This document shows, one piece after another, positions 20,230 through 30,427 of a stretch of DNA of 64,000 bases (its first letter is position 1; the number at the start of each line of letters is the position of its first letter). The notes under the pieces were generated by a model, which had not been told where the DNA came from, made no database searches, and saw nothing but the letters and a program-made list of their open reading frames with translations. Both the position numbers and the translations under genes were made by a program. The DNA comes from Acestrorhynchus altus. Taxonomy: Eukaryota; Chordata; Actinopteri; Characiformes; Acestrorhynchidae. The DNA is taken from positions 6,651,490 to 6,715,489 of the forward strand of contig JAVGWO010000026.1 of NCBI GenBank assembly GCA_034509495.1. The letters run 5' to 3'.

Positions 20230-22060
20230 CTTGTCTAGTCCCTGAAGAGACGTTCTGCAGATAGAATAGCTCACTCTGGAGATTTTTTGGTTTTGTAGAA
20301 TGTTATGTATTTACATGTTATGTAATTTTATCCCAGAATTTGGAAGTGCCAATTACCCAACCATGTTAGAACTCTATCACATACAGTGCTCACCACACTA
20401 GGAGTGTGAAGGCAAGCACATTCTTTTTCAGATACATGTGAAGCCAGCCACCACCTCTTTTTCAAACTGCTGCCATAACATTATGGCTGGGCAGCCAACG
20501 AGCTCGGTGGAAAGCACCATTGTATCCTGCTCCAATACAATGACAAAGGACACCTGTGTTTGCCAGGATCGCACTCTGCACCTAACATGGCCATTTTTGC
20601 TCTCTTGGACTCTGGTTGCTGATGGCAAGCAGCATGACTTGCAATTCAAACTGCGTTCCTCGGTGCATAGTCCGCTGAGCCTGGCCATGCCATCTTTGTC
20701 CTCAAGGCAAGCTCTTGGGACAGCAGCAATCAGAAACGGTAGGGCCACCAGTTGCAGGACCTCAATAATGTAACTTTGCTCCAAGTGCCTGTAATGAAGA
20801 CTAAAGATCTGGCATTATAAGAAATTGCACCCCTCAACATGACACCAGGACGTCTGGGTATGAGACACATCACAACAAAATATTGATCTTTGTGCTAACC
20901 ATGGTGAATTCATTGGTCGCCTCCACCAAGACAAATGCAGGACTGCTCACTGGTGATGACCCCTGAGTGACTCCATGACAGTCTGGCACAACACCTCGCA
21001 ATGCATGACTGCAAATCAGTTGATTCTTTCTACCTTACTTAATGTGCACACCAGTAAGCATAAGTGTAAGTGTGAACTTTGGAATAGGCTGATCTGTGAG
21101 ATGTGAGTATATTATGGTGTATTTCCTGTTTTTGTTGTCGTGTTTTGCAGGACAGGAGCGCTATGGCAACATGACTCGTGTGTACTATCGAGAAGCTGTG
21201 GGGGCTCTGGTGGTCTTCGACATGACCCGAGCCTCCACTTTCCAGGCTGTGCTGAAATGGAAGTGTGACCTGGATACTAAAGTAGCTCTGAACAACGGTC
21301 GCCCAGTTCCAGCTGTTCTGCTCGCAAACAAGTGCGACCAGCAGAAGCAGGGTCTCTGTGCCAAACTGCCCAAACTGGACACCTTCTCCAGAGAGCATGG
21401 CTTTGTGGGCTGGTATGAGACGTCAGCAAAGGTAGGTGAGTGCATGATTGTGTGCATGCTCAAAACCAACTTATCCCAAAAGTTTTGGATGGAGCACCAT
21501 CTTTCCAGAGAATACCATTCCACTGCTGAATATAGCTTGGCATTAGGCATGGTGCCAATAGGTTCATGTTTATCTGATTCAGAGAGTTCTATTCTTTTGG
21601 CATTACTTCTCTAAAGGGACTAGACAAGCTGTGTGTCCATTCACTAGAAGGGTGTCCTCAAACATTGGGATATATTGTGTGTCACATTATTAATTAATAA
21701 TGTTAACCTAAGTGGTCAGTCATGCGTCTGTCAATAAAAGTTATCTATAAATCAATCAATAATGAACCCACTCTCACTCATGCTGAACCACATACTGCTC
21801 TCACTCTCTCCTCTCCCCCGACTCTCTTCCTTGCTTCTCTGTCCTTTTCTTTCTCTCAGAGTTCAGTTCAGGTCAAGATAGCTGACCAATGAGATAATGT
21901 AACCGCCCTTCCTCTTTCTCTTCCCCTTCTTCTTGCCCCATATCTACCACTGTAGCTTTCACTCTCTCTCTTTCCCCTATTGCATTTTTTCATATGGCCC
22001 CTCTCATATCCCACCATATCCCTCTCTTTATGTCTCTCCACCTTCTCTCTTTTTTCCCTG

Positions 22061-22106
<46 letters not shown>

Positions 22107-23087
22107 ACTAACATGAATATCAACAGCAGCATCAAAGAATTACAACAAACGAGCAAAAACAATAACAGTAATAATCACTGACTGTAGAAAAGCATGGACG
22201 GTGCAATATCTGACCACAGTTCTATCACAGAGCAGCACAGCTCCAGTCCTGAAGAGCTGGTCTCCAGTAAAGTTTGATAGTTGCCCTACTCAAACCACCT
22301 CAAACAAGCTAAAACGCGGGTGTGTTTGAGTCAGGCATCTCCAATCTTTGCTGGTGCTCAAAGGCTAGAGTTGTGAACTGCTGGTCTAGTGTCTCTGCTG
22401 GCTACTTGCAGGTTGTGGTGTAGCTCTGCCCATCCATAACAGACAATTTTCCATTTAAACTCTTCCTCCAAATTTTGCATCTCCAGTATCTAATTCCAAA
22501 GTTAGATTCTTTCTAGAAGCTTTACACGTAGGAATGCAGTGATTGACCACCTTGGAAGAAACATTACATTACATGGAGTTGCTGAGTTTTAGTTGAACGG
22601 ACATGAACTGCACTTTTACTGTTGAGAAATTACTGTTAGTAGACGTGTTTTGTTTTCTGGGTGAAGGGGTGGGTCTACTGAATGAGAAGGCAAGTCTGAC
22701 TTCACCTCGGGTCCCACTTCCCAGACTGTGGTTGCAAATTTGACAACATGGCGGACAATTTTGTCTTCATTCTAAGAACAGAAGAGAATGGAACCACAGC
22801 ATCCGTCTTTTCTACAGTGTTTAATAATAATACTTGCAATAATTGGCTCATCACTCTCTTTCTCCCTCTCTGTCTCTATCTCTCAGGATGACACAAACAT
22901 TGATGCAGCAATCATGTGTCTGGTGGAGAATATCATGGCGCGTGAAGCGGAGAACAATCCTATGGATTCAGACCCTAACTTGGTCATCTTACCATCGTTC
23001 GACTACAACCTGCGTCAACGCAGAGGTTCTGGCTGCTCTGCCTGCTCCAGAATACGCACTCCTTCCAGAGACAGCAGTGATTTCTAA
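18157..23087 (+). CDS. Rab32/Rab38-subfamily small GTPase, complete, three exons (224 aa)
   Basis: Join 18157..18349, 21151..21431, 22887..23087 gives 675 bases and 224 aa. Rab32 and Rab38 act in traffic to lysosome-related organelles such as melanosomes, through effectors such as VARP and BLOC complexes. Visible are P-loop GDLGVGKT (13-20), switch I RATIGVDFA (36-44), and switch II WDIAGQE (61-67), whose Ile instead of Thr is the hallmark of this subfamily. NKCD (124-127) and ETSAK (154-158) follow. Exon 1 (FSQHYRATIG, VLNWD) is closer to Rab32, while GDLGVGKT and RVYYRE are Rab38-like; a teleost rab38c or rab32-like paralogue fits, and I leave the symbol open. All junctions are GT/AG and keep frame. 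Cys208 and Cys211 are followed by 13 further residues, so no cysteine lies at the end where prenylation is expected. Confidence 0.93.
18350..20066. other. Rab32/38-like intron 1, first part
   Basis: Mostly unique DNA. It includes a TIR-type MITE at about 19245-19415 and CTGGTCA-type debris at about 19430-19520. No additional exon is seen. Confidence 0.45.
19245..19415. mobile_element. Short TIR element (MITE), about 170 bp
   Basis: The left end TTTCTCAAACTCAGTCCTGG pairs with the right end CCAGGACTGGGTTTGAGAAT, one mismatch over about 20 bases. There is no coding capacity. The target duplication is unclear. Confidence 0.7.
20067..20280 (+). mobile_element. 5' part of a dispersed DNA-transposon family, interrupted by (CA)n
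   Basis: It opens CTATATGTCCAAATGTTTGT plus GGACAC, then TAAGTTGCACCCATTGCTAA, and after the CA tract AGCTTGTCTAGTCCCTGAAG. The same consensus appears inverted at 21475-21675 and as a right-hand part at 30082-30427. Confidence 0.75.
20166..20227. repeat. (CA)n microsatellite
   Basis: An uninterrupted CA run of about 30 repeats lies inside the transposon copy. Confidence 0.97.
20340..20690 (-). repeat. tRNA-derived SINE, reverse orientation, degenerate
   Basis: On the minus strand GCTCAGCGGACTATGCACCG followed by GCAGTTTGAATTGC resembles a tRNA head with a B box. The body words (TTGCTCTCTTGGACTCTG, GAAGTGCCAATTACCCAACC) recur at about 42420-42545 and 62430-62620, which identifies a family. 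Confidence 0.55.
20815..21015 (-). mobile_element. Tc1-type remnant, same family as 13100 and 45060
   Basis: Shares AAGACAAATGCAG and CTCACTGRTGATGACCC with the block at 45290-45350. This is a short relic in intron 1 just upstream of exon 2, with no open frame. Confidence 0.5.
21151..21431 (+). CDS. Rab32/38-like exon 2 (codons 65-158)
   Basis: The acceptor is TGTTTTGCAG. The exon completes Gly65, reads QERYGNMTRVYYREAVGA through NKCD, and ends after ETSAK at a GTAGGT donor (phase 0). Confidence 0.93.
21475..21675 (-). mobile_element. Inverted copy of the TATGTCCAAATGTTTGTGGACAC-type transposon
   Basis: Read on the minus strand it gives CCCAATGTTTGAGGACACCC, then AGCTTGTCTAGTCCCTTTAG, and further inward CCTATTGGCACCATGCCTAA, parallel to the copy at 20067-20280. 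The two copies face each other across exon 2. Confidence 0.75.
21676..22886. other. Rab32/38-like intron 2, rest
   Basis: Contains a CT-rich stretch with (CT)n at about 22065-22105 and a MITE-like block at about 22235-22385 (CAGCTCCAGTCCTGAAGAGC). The remainder is unremarkable up to the polypyrimidine tract before exon 3. Confidence 0.5.
22887..23087 (+). CDS. Rab32/38-like exon 3 (codons 159-224) with stop
   Basis: The acceptor follows a CT-rich tract ending TCTCAG. The exon reads DDTNIDAAIMCLVENIM (hypervariable region entry) through RRGSGCSAC to a 13-residue tail and TAA at 23085-23087. Confidence 0.88.
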   Translation, partial: DDTNIDAAIMCLVENIMAREAENNPMDSDPNLVILPSFDYNLRQRRGSGCSACSRIRTPSRDSSDF

Positions 23088-23165
23088 AACACGAGGAAAA
23101 TCACAGATTAATCCATGTAAATACACTGCATCTACTCAATGGATTTGAAGCTAATACTAATGCTA

Positions 23166-23217
23166 ATATTATTATTATTATTATTATTAATAATAATAAT
23201 TAATTTATTAATTATAA

Positions 23218-23248
<31 letters not shown>

Positions 23249-23252
23249 TGTC
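23166..23252. repeat. (ATT)n / (AAT)n microsatellite
   Basis: ATT repeats followed by AAT repeats form a self-complementary array in the presumed 3' UTR of the Rab32/38-like gene. Confidence 0.95.
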
Positions 23253-24737
23253 ATCAGGGCTTCAAAACAGCTTGAGATAAGAAGAAAAAAAGACAAATGC
23301 AGTGATATTTTACTCTGCACAAAAAAGAAACTGCACCACAATTATTCTGGGCCTAATTTCCCAAAAGCACATTGATGTTAAGATAATTTTAAAGCAGAAT
23401 TGTAAGAGAATTGTTATTTCTTGCACCTTGAGCCCCCCCTAAATGACATGCTTTACACATGCATTTCTAAACAACCTGAGAGATACAGAATTTTACACAA
23501 TTATGACTAGTGTTCACAATTCTCACAGGTGTTGTCCTGCCTCCTTTACCATTCTGCAGTTAGCAATGTGCTGAGTCTGGAGTAGCAAGGATGGAGATAC
23601 TATTTTCTCTTTTAGAAATGAGTGGAGTATGAAGCACAGGATTCTGAAGCTGTTATTTCAGGGTAACATTCTACATAGTGTTCTATAACAGGTAGAGAGA
23701 ATGCTCAGTGGGGTTTAATATATCATACAACTTGCCAACTGTATTAAAGGTGTGAGACATTACTTTTGGACATGTTTTAATCAAAAGAAAACCCTGTTGA
23801 TTATTATGGCTTTTTCACAGCCTCTTATTAAAGCTAATACACAAACCGTAAAATTTTAAGTAGCCTGTGGGAAGTCCGTAATGCAAAAACTGCCAAGTCT
23901 TACTCTCCAGAAGATACAGCTTCATTAAAGGGAACAGAATTAGCCTGCTTTTCATTTTGTCATAAAACACCATTATGTGAGAATTGGTCTTTTTTTGCTC
24001 CTTGTGAGTGTAATTCACTTTTTCGTCACTGCTATAAAGACAAATCACAGTTGTTTGCAGAATGTCTCATGCAGCTCCATCGCTGATTGGACAGCTGTGC
24101 TTTTCTCTCTGTTACAGTCAGTGGAGCATTAGCATGATTCTAAAGATATTTTATAAACATGCAGATTTTAACCAGTTTAGGAACTTTAAACATTTGGATT
24201 CAAACTCAAGAAGAGTAACATTGATTCTGCAACAAAAAGACTTAATGAGCACTTGAGTCCTAATGATGATGATGATGATTATTACTATTAATAAATCACA
24301 AGTGAATTATTATTTCACTGACTGTAATATCACACTGTGCAGTAACTTGAGTTATGTCAAAGTCCTTATATCATTTATCATCATCTACCGAATGTGCCTG
24401 AAAACATAAATACATTTTTTTACATTTCTTTTGTTTTAGAACTTATTACTTAATGCAAGCTACGCTGTGATGCTGTCAGCAGCCAGAGGAAGAGAGAGCC
24501 CAAGTTGGCAAGGCTCTCCTCTATCTACCCTAAATGCGATGTTAGCTGGTGTGGCAGAGTTGGAGGCCCAGTGCTGTTGGCTGTCAGGCAATGGTGCATC
24601 AGCAGCAGTTTGAAAAATGAGCTGTCTCCTCTGTTGATGAGTGATGGCCTCAATTCGATGTGACATAAAACTGCCTTTCATAGCGATCAGAGCTGAACAC
24701 TGGTGTTAGACACTGCTGATGTAGTCATACTGATAAA
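23253..24737. other. Gene-free interval downstream of the Rab32/38-like gene
   Basis: Holds the presumed distal 3' UTR. A block at about 24465-24670 looks like an interspersed repeat on the minus strand, without certain identity. No gene is seen. Confidence 0.4.
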
Positions 24738-25133
24738 CGATATGGACAAAAGTATTGGGACACACCTCGTAAGAACTGAATTCAGTCTTTCATTCAGTTT
24801 TACATTCAATTCAGTCCTATTGTTCTAAAGAGCTCACTGAACAAGTGTGTGGGACTGTAGTAGGAAATCAAACGAGTAGCTGGACTTCCTTCCCTCCTAG
24901 ATAGTGTATGATCAACTGTGAGTGGTTTTATTAAAAACCATGTAGAAACCCAGTGATTTTCTGGGTTTCCAACTGCTGAGGTTCATGATGCGTAAGTGTC
25001 CAACACCCTACTGAACTGGTAACTGCAGAGTTACAAACCTGCTGTTAGAGCTACAAGATGCATCCAGGTTTAGAATGGGATGTCGTAAAAGCTCTTGAGT
25101 GGATTGTGTGTTCAAATACTTTTGTCCATGTAG
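24738..25133. mobile_element. MITE with GGACAAAAGTATT termini, about 395 bp
   Basis: The left end TATGGACAAAAGTATTGGGA pairs with the right end AATACTTTTGTCCATGTAGT. The interior has no coding frame. A decayed relative lies at 38228-38420. Confidence 0.75.
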
Positions 25134-25154
25134 TAGAGATACCATGCTTTAAAG

Positions 25155-25300
25155 CAGGGGTGGGCTCTCCTGTCCTGGGGAGCATGATTCCTGCAGATTT
25201 TAGTGTTTTTCTTGCTCAAGCACACTTTATTCAATTCACCTGTTAATTATCTAGGTGCAGGAGCAGGGAAATCATGTGGTGGTCTCCCTCTCCACCCCTG
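25155..25300. mobile_element. hAT-type MITE, 146 bp, with exact 8-bp target duplication
   Basis: The termini are CAGGGGTGG and CCACCCCTG, flanked on both sides by CTTTAAAG (25147-25154 and 25301-25308). Eight-base duplications and CAG...CTG ends are hAT hallmarks. Confidence 0.88.
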
Positions 25301-25308
25301 CTTTAAAG

Positions 25309-26245
25309 TCCTACCAGAAACGCCTGGAATCTTCAGTGTTTAAAAAACACTGAACGACTGCACGCTTTATTACAGACAGTGTAAGTAGTTCTGTTAAATC
25401 AGATAAAATGCAGCACATTTTGATGAAATCATGGTACTCAATGTGGGAGAGTATTTAAATAAATCTGCCACTACATATTTTTTTTATTCTGATATTTATC
25501 CTAATAAATATTGTGAGAATAGTAAGAATGTTTTTTAAATATTTTGCTATGATATTTTTACCATATCACACCCCCTAATTTAAATATAAGGAAAAGCCAT
25601 GTATTTGATACTTTTTATATATAAATTAGTCATACATTTAATTAAATTGTTTACTTTGACTAAGATCCTCTACCTTGCAATTCAAATGTTTAATTTATCT
25701 CTTTTTGTTTGTTTTTTTTGTTTGTTTTTCTGATGTTCCTTTTTATCTTTGCAATGGTGAAACTATTTTTCAATAAACCTTTATTAAATATAATTTTTTC
25801 AACTTTGATAGTCATTTTTTTTTATTTTGGGATTGCAACAGTCATAGTTACATAGTTTTTTTTATATGGTTTCAAGTTTTTACTTCAGTCTTGCTGTGGT
25901 AAGCTCTAGCTCTAGCTTCAGTTTCATCAAAATAGTCCCTAGTTTTTAAATGTGAGAGCTACAGCCTTCTGGTTTTGTTGCACCCTTCCCCAGTAGACCG
26001 CTGTTGAGAAAGCTGCATCCAAAGCATTCACACTTGTGCCAAAAAAAACAATGTCATCAGTGTAAAATGCTGTATGCAGCAGACTTGACACTCAACACTT
26101 GTCTCATAGCTACACTACAACACACCAGCTGTGCAGGAAATGTGTGTGGCGGTTGCTTTTCACAAAATGTGTATGCTTTTTATGTGTGTGTATGCATATG
26201 TCTGTCTATGTAAAAATGAAATTGTATTAGAGCCTGAACTGCTAC

Positions 26246-26288
<43 letters not shown>

Positions 26289-27505
26289 ACGATGAGCAGG
26301 TGCGTGCCTGGTGTTTAAATGTGTCCTGGGCTGTTGGTGCTGCTCATCTGAATAGAAAAGGTGCTCTAGGGAATATGTTGAAGTGTTTATCATGTCATAA
26401 CCCATATGCCACAGTGTGTCTCCCTGCACTCCACCACTTCCCTTACTAATTACTGCTGCCACGTACTCTCTAGCCCTGCTCTCCTCCATAATTTTAAGGT
26501 TCCTCTTAGCATGCATGCTCTGAAAATACACCTAAAAGATTATGGGTTTACAAATAATGGGTGTTCCAGTCTGGAATGATTGCATACATATGGTAATGCA
26601 GAGAACATTGGAATTGGCTCTTGCTACTGCTTCATTCAGATGCATTGTGTATGAGATTAAAAAAAAACAAAGCAATGGAAAAGCATCTGTTTGTGACCTT
26701 TAATTGGCATTTCTTCAACTGAAATAAAGGCATCATTTGCATCGCCGGGCATATCCACTGGTAATCCACAGAAGCTGGCAATGAGCCATAACCTGACATT
26801 TATCTCATATGGGGCAGGAATGACCAGGGGTACTTTTTGTTAGACAGTTCCTTATACTATGATCAATGAATACTGAGTCTGGTGGACACTTTTACGTAAA
26901 ATCAGATAAAACTATCTAGAAAAGACTATCTGTCCACTCTGTCCACGTCTAATTCTAGCATATCTGTGGAGGGATTGATACTGAAATATTGATACTTTCT
27001 ATTATTCCATCAGATGGAAATAGCACTGTGTGTTGTTCTGTAATCAGAAAACTGAATATATATCAATGTAATAAAACTGAAATGGTAAACATGACACCAT
27101 ATACTCACCCAGCTCTAGACTAATACCGGGTATATAGCATGGATTCCACAAGATGTTGGAGACATGAGATTCCGGTCCATGTTGACATGACTGCATCACA
27201 CAATTCTTGCTGATTTTTCAGGAGCGCTTTCATGCAATCTCCTGTTCTACCACATCCCAAAGGTATTGTACACCTCGGACTGGTTCTAATTAATTTCTTA
27301 AAAAATAAGAATTCAAGCTTTTACTGTTTTTCAATTATTATTATTATTATTAGTAGTAGTAGTATTACTAAAAGCCCTTCATATTTTAGTCTTCAACATC
27401 TACAAATAATATAATTTCTATAATGTTGCACTGTATTTATATAAATATTGTTTTCACACTGTTTTATACTTTTAGATAGATTGAATGATTGATTGATTGA
27501 TTCAT
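25309..27505. other. Gene-free interval
   Basis: AT-rich DNA. Contains a (TG)n tract at about 26248-26287, a complex non-repetitive block at about 26690-26830 (see finding), and short ATT repeats near 27338. No exon is seen. Confidence 0.45.
26248..26287. repeat. (TG)n microsatellite
   Basis: An uninterrupted TG run of about 19 repeats. Confidence 0.95.
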
Positions 27506-28168
27506 GTTTTGGGTAATTGTCATGATGGAAGACCCAGCTTTGACCCATCTTCAATGCTCTTACTGAGGGAAGGAGGTTGTTGGCCCAAAATCATGCGATC
27601 CATAGTCCCATCCATCCATTGACAAGGTCCTCCTGTGTAGTTCTGAGCTGATTCCTGACCTTTTTCAGAAACATCTTTACCCCATGAGGTGAGATCTTGC
27701 AAGGCTGAGGAAGATGGACAGTCATCTTTTTTTTTATTTTCTAATATTTGCACCAGCCATTTGCAGGTCTACAATTTTGTTCCTGGTGTCCCTAGACAGC
27801 TCTTTGGTCTTGGCCATGGTGGAGAGTTTGGAGTATGATTGACTGAGTGTGTGGACAGGTGTCATTTATACAGGTAACAAGTTCAAACAGGTAACACTGG
27901 TAATGAGTGCAGAGTAGTAGACCTACTACTAACAGGTCTTTGCGAGCCAGAATTCTTGCTGGTTGGTAGGGGATCAAATACTTATTTCATGTAATAAAAT
28001 CCAATTATTACATCATACAACATGGTTTTCTGGATTTTTTAAATTCAGATTCTGTCACAGTTCTCACAGTTGAAGTGTACCCACAATAAAAATGACAGAC
28101 CTCTTCATTCTTTGGAGGTGAAACTTGTAAACCTTGCAGCGCATCAAATACTTTTCTTCCCCTCTGTA
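27506..28168 (-). mobile_element. Internally deleted Tc1 remnant (same family as 7480-9101)
   Basis: The left part reads as the catalytic-Asp region in antisense (ATTGTCATGATGGAAGACCC). The right part carries the transposase start region (GACAGCTCTTTGGTCTTGGC) and the family terminal features (GATCAAATACTTATT, GCATCAAATACTTTTC). The central catalytic core and the left end are missing. It is inactive. Confidence 0.85.
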
Positions 28169-28589
28169 GATAGAAAGACAGAGAGAAAGACAGACACAGA
28201 TAGATCATTTCATTTTATACATCTGACAGAAAGTGCTCATTGATACATTTTGGTTAGAAAAAAAAAAGTTGTTTCATGAATAAAATGTTACCTAATTGCC
28301 CAAAAATTCTGTGTTTTGAGCTCACCCTTCCCTCCCACCCAGAGGGAGCTCTCAGTGAGATTGCTGGTAATGAATAATAATGAAAGCACTTGTTTCACTA
28401 GTCTCTGCTCCTGAGTGACACTCCCCCAGTGTTAAGGTGGAACGGAGGAGATGCTGTGCTGGCGACCAGTCTGTCCTCCACTCTGATGGAAAAGCCAGTG
28501 TGAAAGGACTGGTCTGTGGGAAAGTAAGATTTGACTGAACGTGCTCCTCCAAGATCAAACAGAGTGAGGAAGAGTAAGGGGGGGGGGGA

Positions 28590-28664
28590 GGAGCGCTTCG
28601 TTCATTTCGCCAGAAGATTTAAAGATGGATAGAATTCCAGCAACACTTGGGACCCAGTGATCTG
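28590..28664 (+). other. Putative untranslated first exon of the 89-aa protein gene
   Basis: A good donor (CTG then GTGAGT at 28665) and a downstream acceptor TTTCCTCTCCCAG (ending 28786) define a short intron. The exon contains an 11-codon upstream ORF starting ATG at 28625. The left boundary is unknown; a run of 12 Gs lies at about 28579-28590. Confidence 0.5.
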
Positions 28665-28811
28665 GTGAGTATTCTGAGCTGAATGTTTGAATCTCTTTTA
28701 GTTAATCATCAATTTAACTTGACTTTGAACATGTTTATTCCCTGAGACCATCAGTTTTCCTTTATAATATTTCTTTCCTCTCCCAGGATAAAAACACATT
28801 CATCCAACAGT

Positions 28812-29402
28812 ATGATGTGGAAAGGAGCTGAGCTTCTGCTTGTCATAGTATTATGCCTCCATTCAGGTACTGCTCTCTATATCATGTATATCATCTCAAG
28901 TTCTGTATCAACAAGAGCTGGTTAAGCTTGCTGGTTCATCAACTCTTGACATGTGTGTTGCCTTTGATTTGATCAAGCTTCAACATACTGGTCGTACTGG
29001 TCGACCAGCTTGGTTTTACTATAAATGCTTGTCAACCAGCACAGTCAAGCTTGATCAGATTGATCATGCTCGTATACCAGCTGAACCATCAAACAAAAAC
29101 CTACCAGCTTAACCAGCTTGACCAGTACTAGCCTACATATAACTGTAAAATGAATCAACATATTTGCCTTTCTGTTCTGCTTTACAGCCCAGAGTTCAGA
29201 GCACCCTCCAGTTATGAACAGTGAGCTGTTCCCAGGTGTAGTGTACACACCTGGGCCATCATACCTGAGTCTGATCTTGTTGGCTTTCACTGTAGGACTG
29301 TCCGGTAGTATTTACCTGTGTGTACTACGCTACATATGTGCTGGATGCTGCCAGCCAATAGGAGTGGGGCCAGAAACTGACAGCCTGTCTGGAGTGGTCT
29401 GA
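28812..29402 (+). CDS. Unrecognised small type I membrane protein, two coding exons (89 aa)
   Basis: Join 28812..28866, 29188..29402 gives 270 bases and 89 aa. Exon 1 encodes a signal peptide (MMWKGAELLLVIVLCLHS; likely cleavage near Ala19). The donor is GTACTG and the acceptor TCTGCTTTACAG, splitting the Ala19 codon. Exon 2 encodes a short Pro-rich ectodomain (20-43), one transmembrane segment (about 44-65, YLSLILLAFTVGLSGSIYLC) and a cytosolic tail. The tail has an Arg66 stop-transfer residue, juxtamembrane Cys69, Cys72 and Cys73, and a C-terminus SLSGVV. The size and layout resemble FXYD or SMIM-type micro-membrane proteins, but the FXYD motif is absent and I recognise no family. Signal peptide and TM falling in frame across a proper intron argue for a real gene. 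Two adjacent in-frame Met codons start it. Confidence 0.62.
28985..29135. repeat. CTGGTCAACCAGC-type repeat fragment
   Basis: Words such as ACTGGTCGACCAGCTTGG and TTAACCAGCTTGACCAGTAC match the array at 16545-17210. It lies inside the intron of the 89-aa gene. Confidence 0.65.
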
Positions 29403-30081
29403 ATGTACACACACAAAGATTAGGATGAAATCATGAGACCTTTTAAGGGGCCTTGAATTTTAGCAATGTATTGGTGCAGGATGTTATAATCATGACAGCA
29501 CCGTCTCAGAGTTTTCTGAAGAGTCTGCCCTAATATGTTGAAAAAAAACCCAAATGAACGAATTGCTTTGATTATTGGAGGTAAAGCAATGAAAGAGTTG
29601 CATTATTTTACAAATCAAAGACTAATCTTTGTATGGAACCGATTGGTGTATTTTATGTATGTAATTGGCCTCACACTGTACTCTTGATGACTATTAACGC
29701 CTACTTATAGCAGAAGTAATAATAGTCATTATGGATATAAAAGGTCACACAGTTTCAGCAGATTGTTCTCACACCTGTCAGTCATGTCATGTGTACATAA
29801 TGCTGAAATCGTTTATGAGTGAGTGGCCTCAAGAACCTGTTTTGATTGACAGCTTGCTATCTGTAGAGGTAATTCACAGGCAGTAGCTACTGTTGCCATG
29901 AGGAGCCAGTTGCCATGGCAATACTTCTCCATGCTTGCCTCTAGATGGGGCTGCTCTATTATCAATGTGATGATCAGAGTTCCCCCAAGATGAGAGCAGT
30001 CTTGAAATGGACATGTATTCATGAGTATGGGTTACCGGCTGTGCCTTTCTCATATTTGAGTGCGTGTGTGTGTACATACAT

Positions 30082-30427
30082 ACACACACACACACTGGAA
30101 CAGATAAATATGAGCCTACCAGCACCATGCATAATGCCAGGTGTGGACTACAGTGGATTAGCTGTGTAGCAGTGGAACTGTGTTCACTGGAATGATAATG
30201 CTCCATTTAGTAATGTTGAGATAAATTGGGGATGAGGTGAGGTGGAGATCATCCAACACCCTGACATCTCTTTGCTGCTGAATGCAATCAGATACTCACA
30301 GTAGTGCTACAAAATCCAGACGAAAGCCTTCCGATGGCAGTAGAGATAGTTACTCAGATAAAAGCAGGTTCAACCTTTTTTAAATATCAATCAGCGTGTA
30401 TGCCAATACCTTTGTCCATATAGTGTA
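30082..30427 (+). mobile_element. Right-hand part of the TATGTCCAAATG-type DNA transposon
   Basis: Reads GAACAGATAAATATGAGCCT, CACCATGCATAATGCCAGGT and ends GCCAATACCTTTGTCCATAT plus AGTGTA. This matches the 3' half of the element whose 5' half is at 20067-20280. Confidence 0.75.

Noticed and set aside
20428..20784. Opposite-strand frames of 118 and 111 aa in the Rab32/38 intron
   Set aside because: They lie on a SINE-like repeat that recurs at 42420 and 62430.
2440..28170. CRISPR-like arrays among the tandem repeats
   Set aside because: The repeats are eukaryotic minisatellites and transposon debris without regular unique spacers or cas genes.
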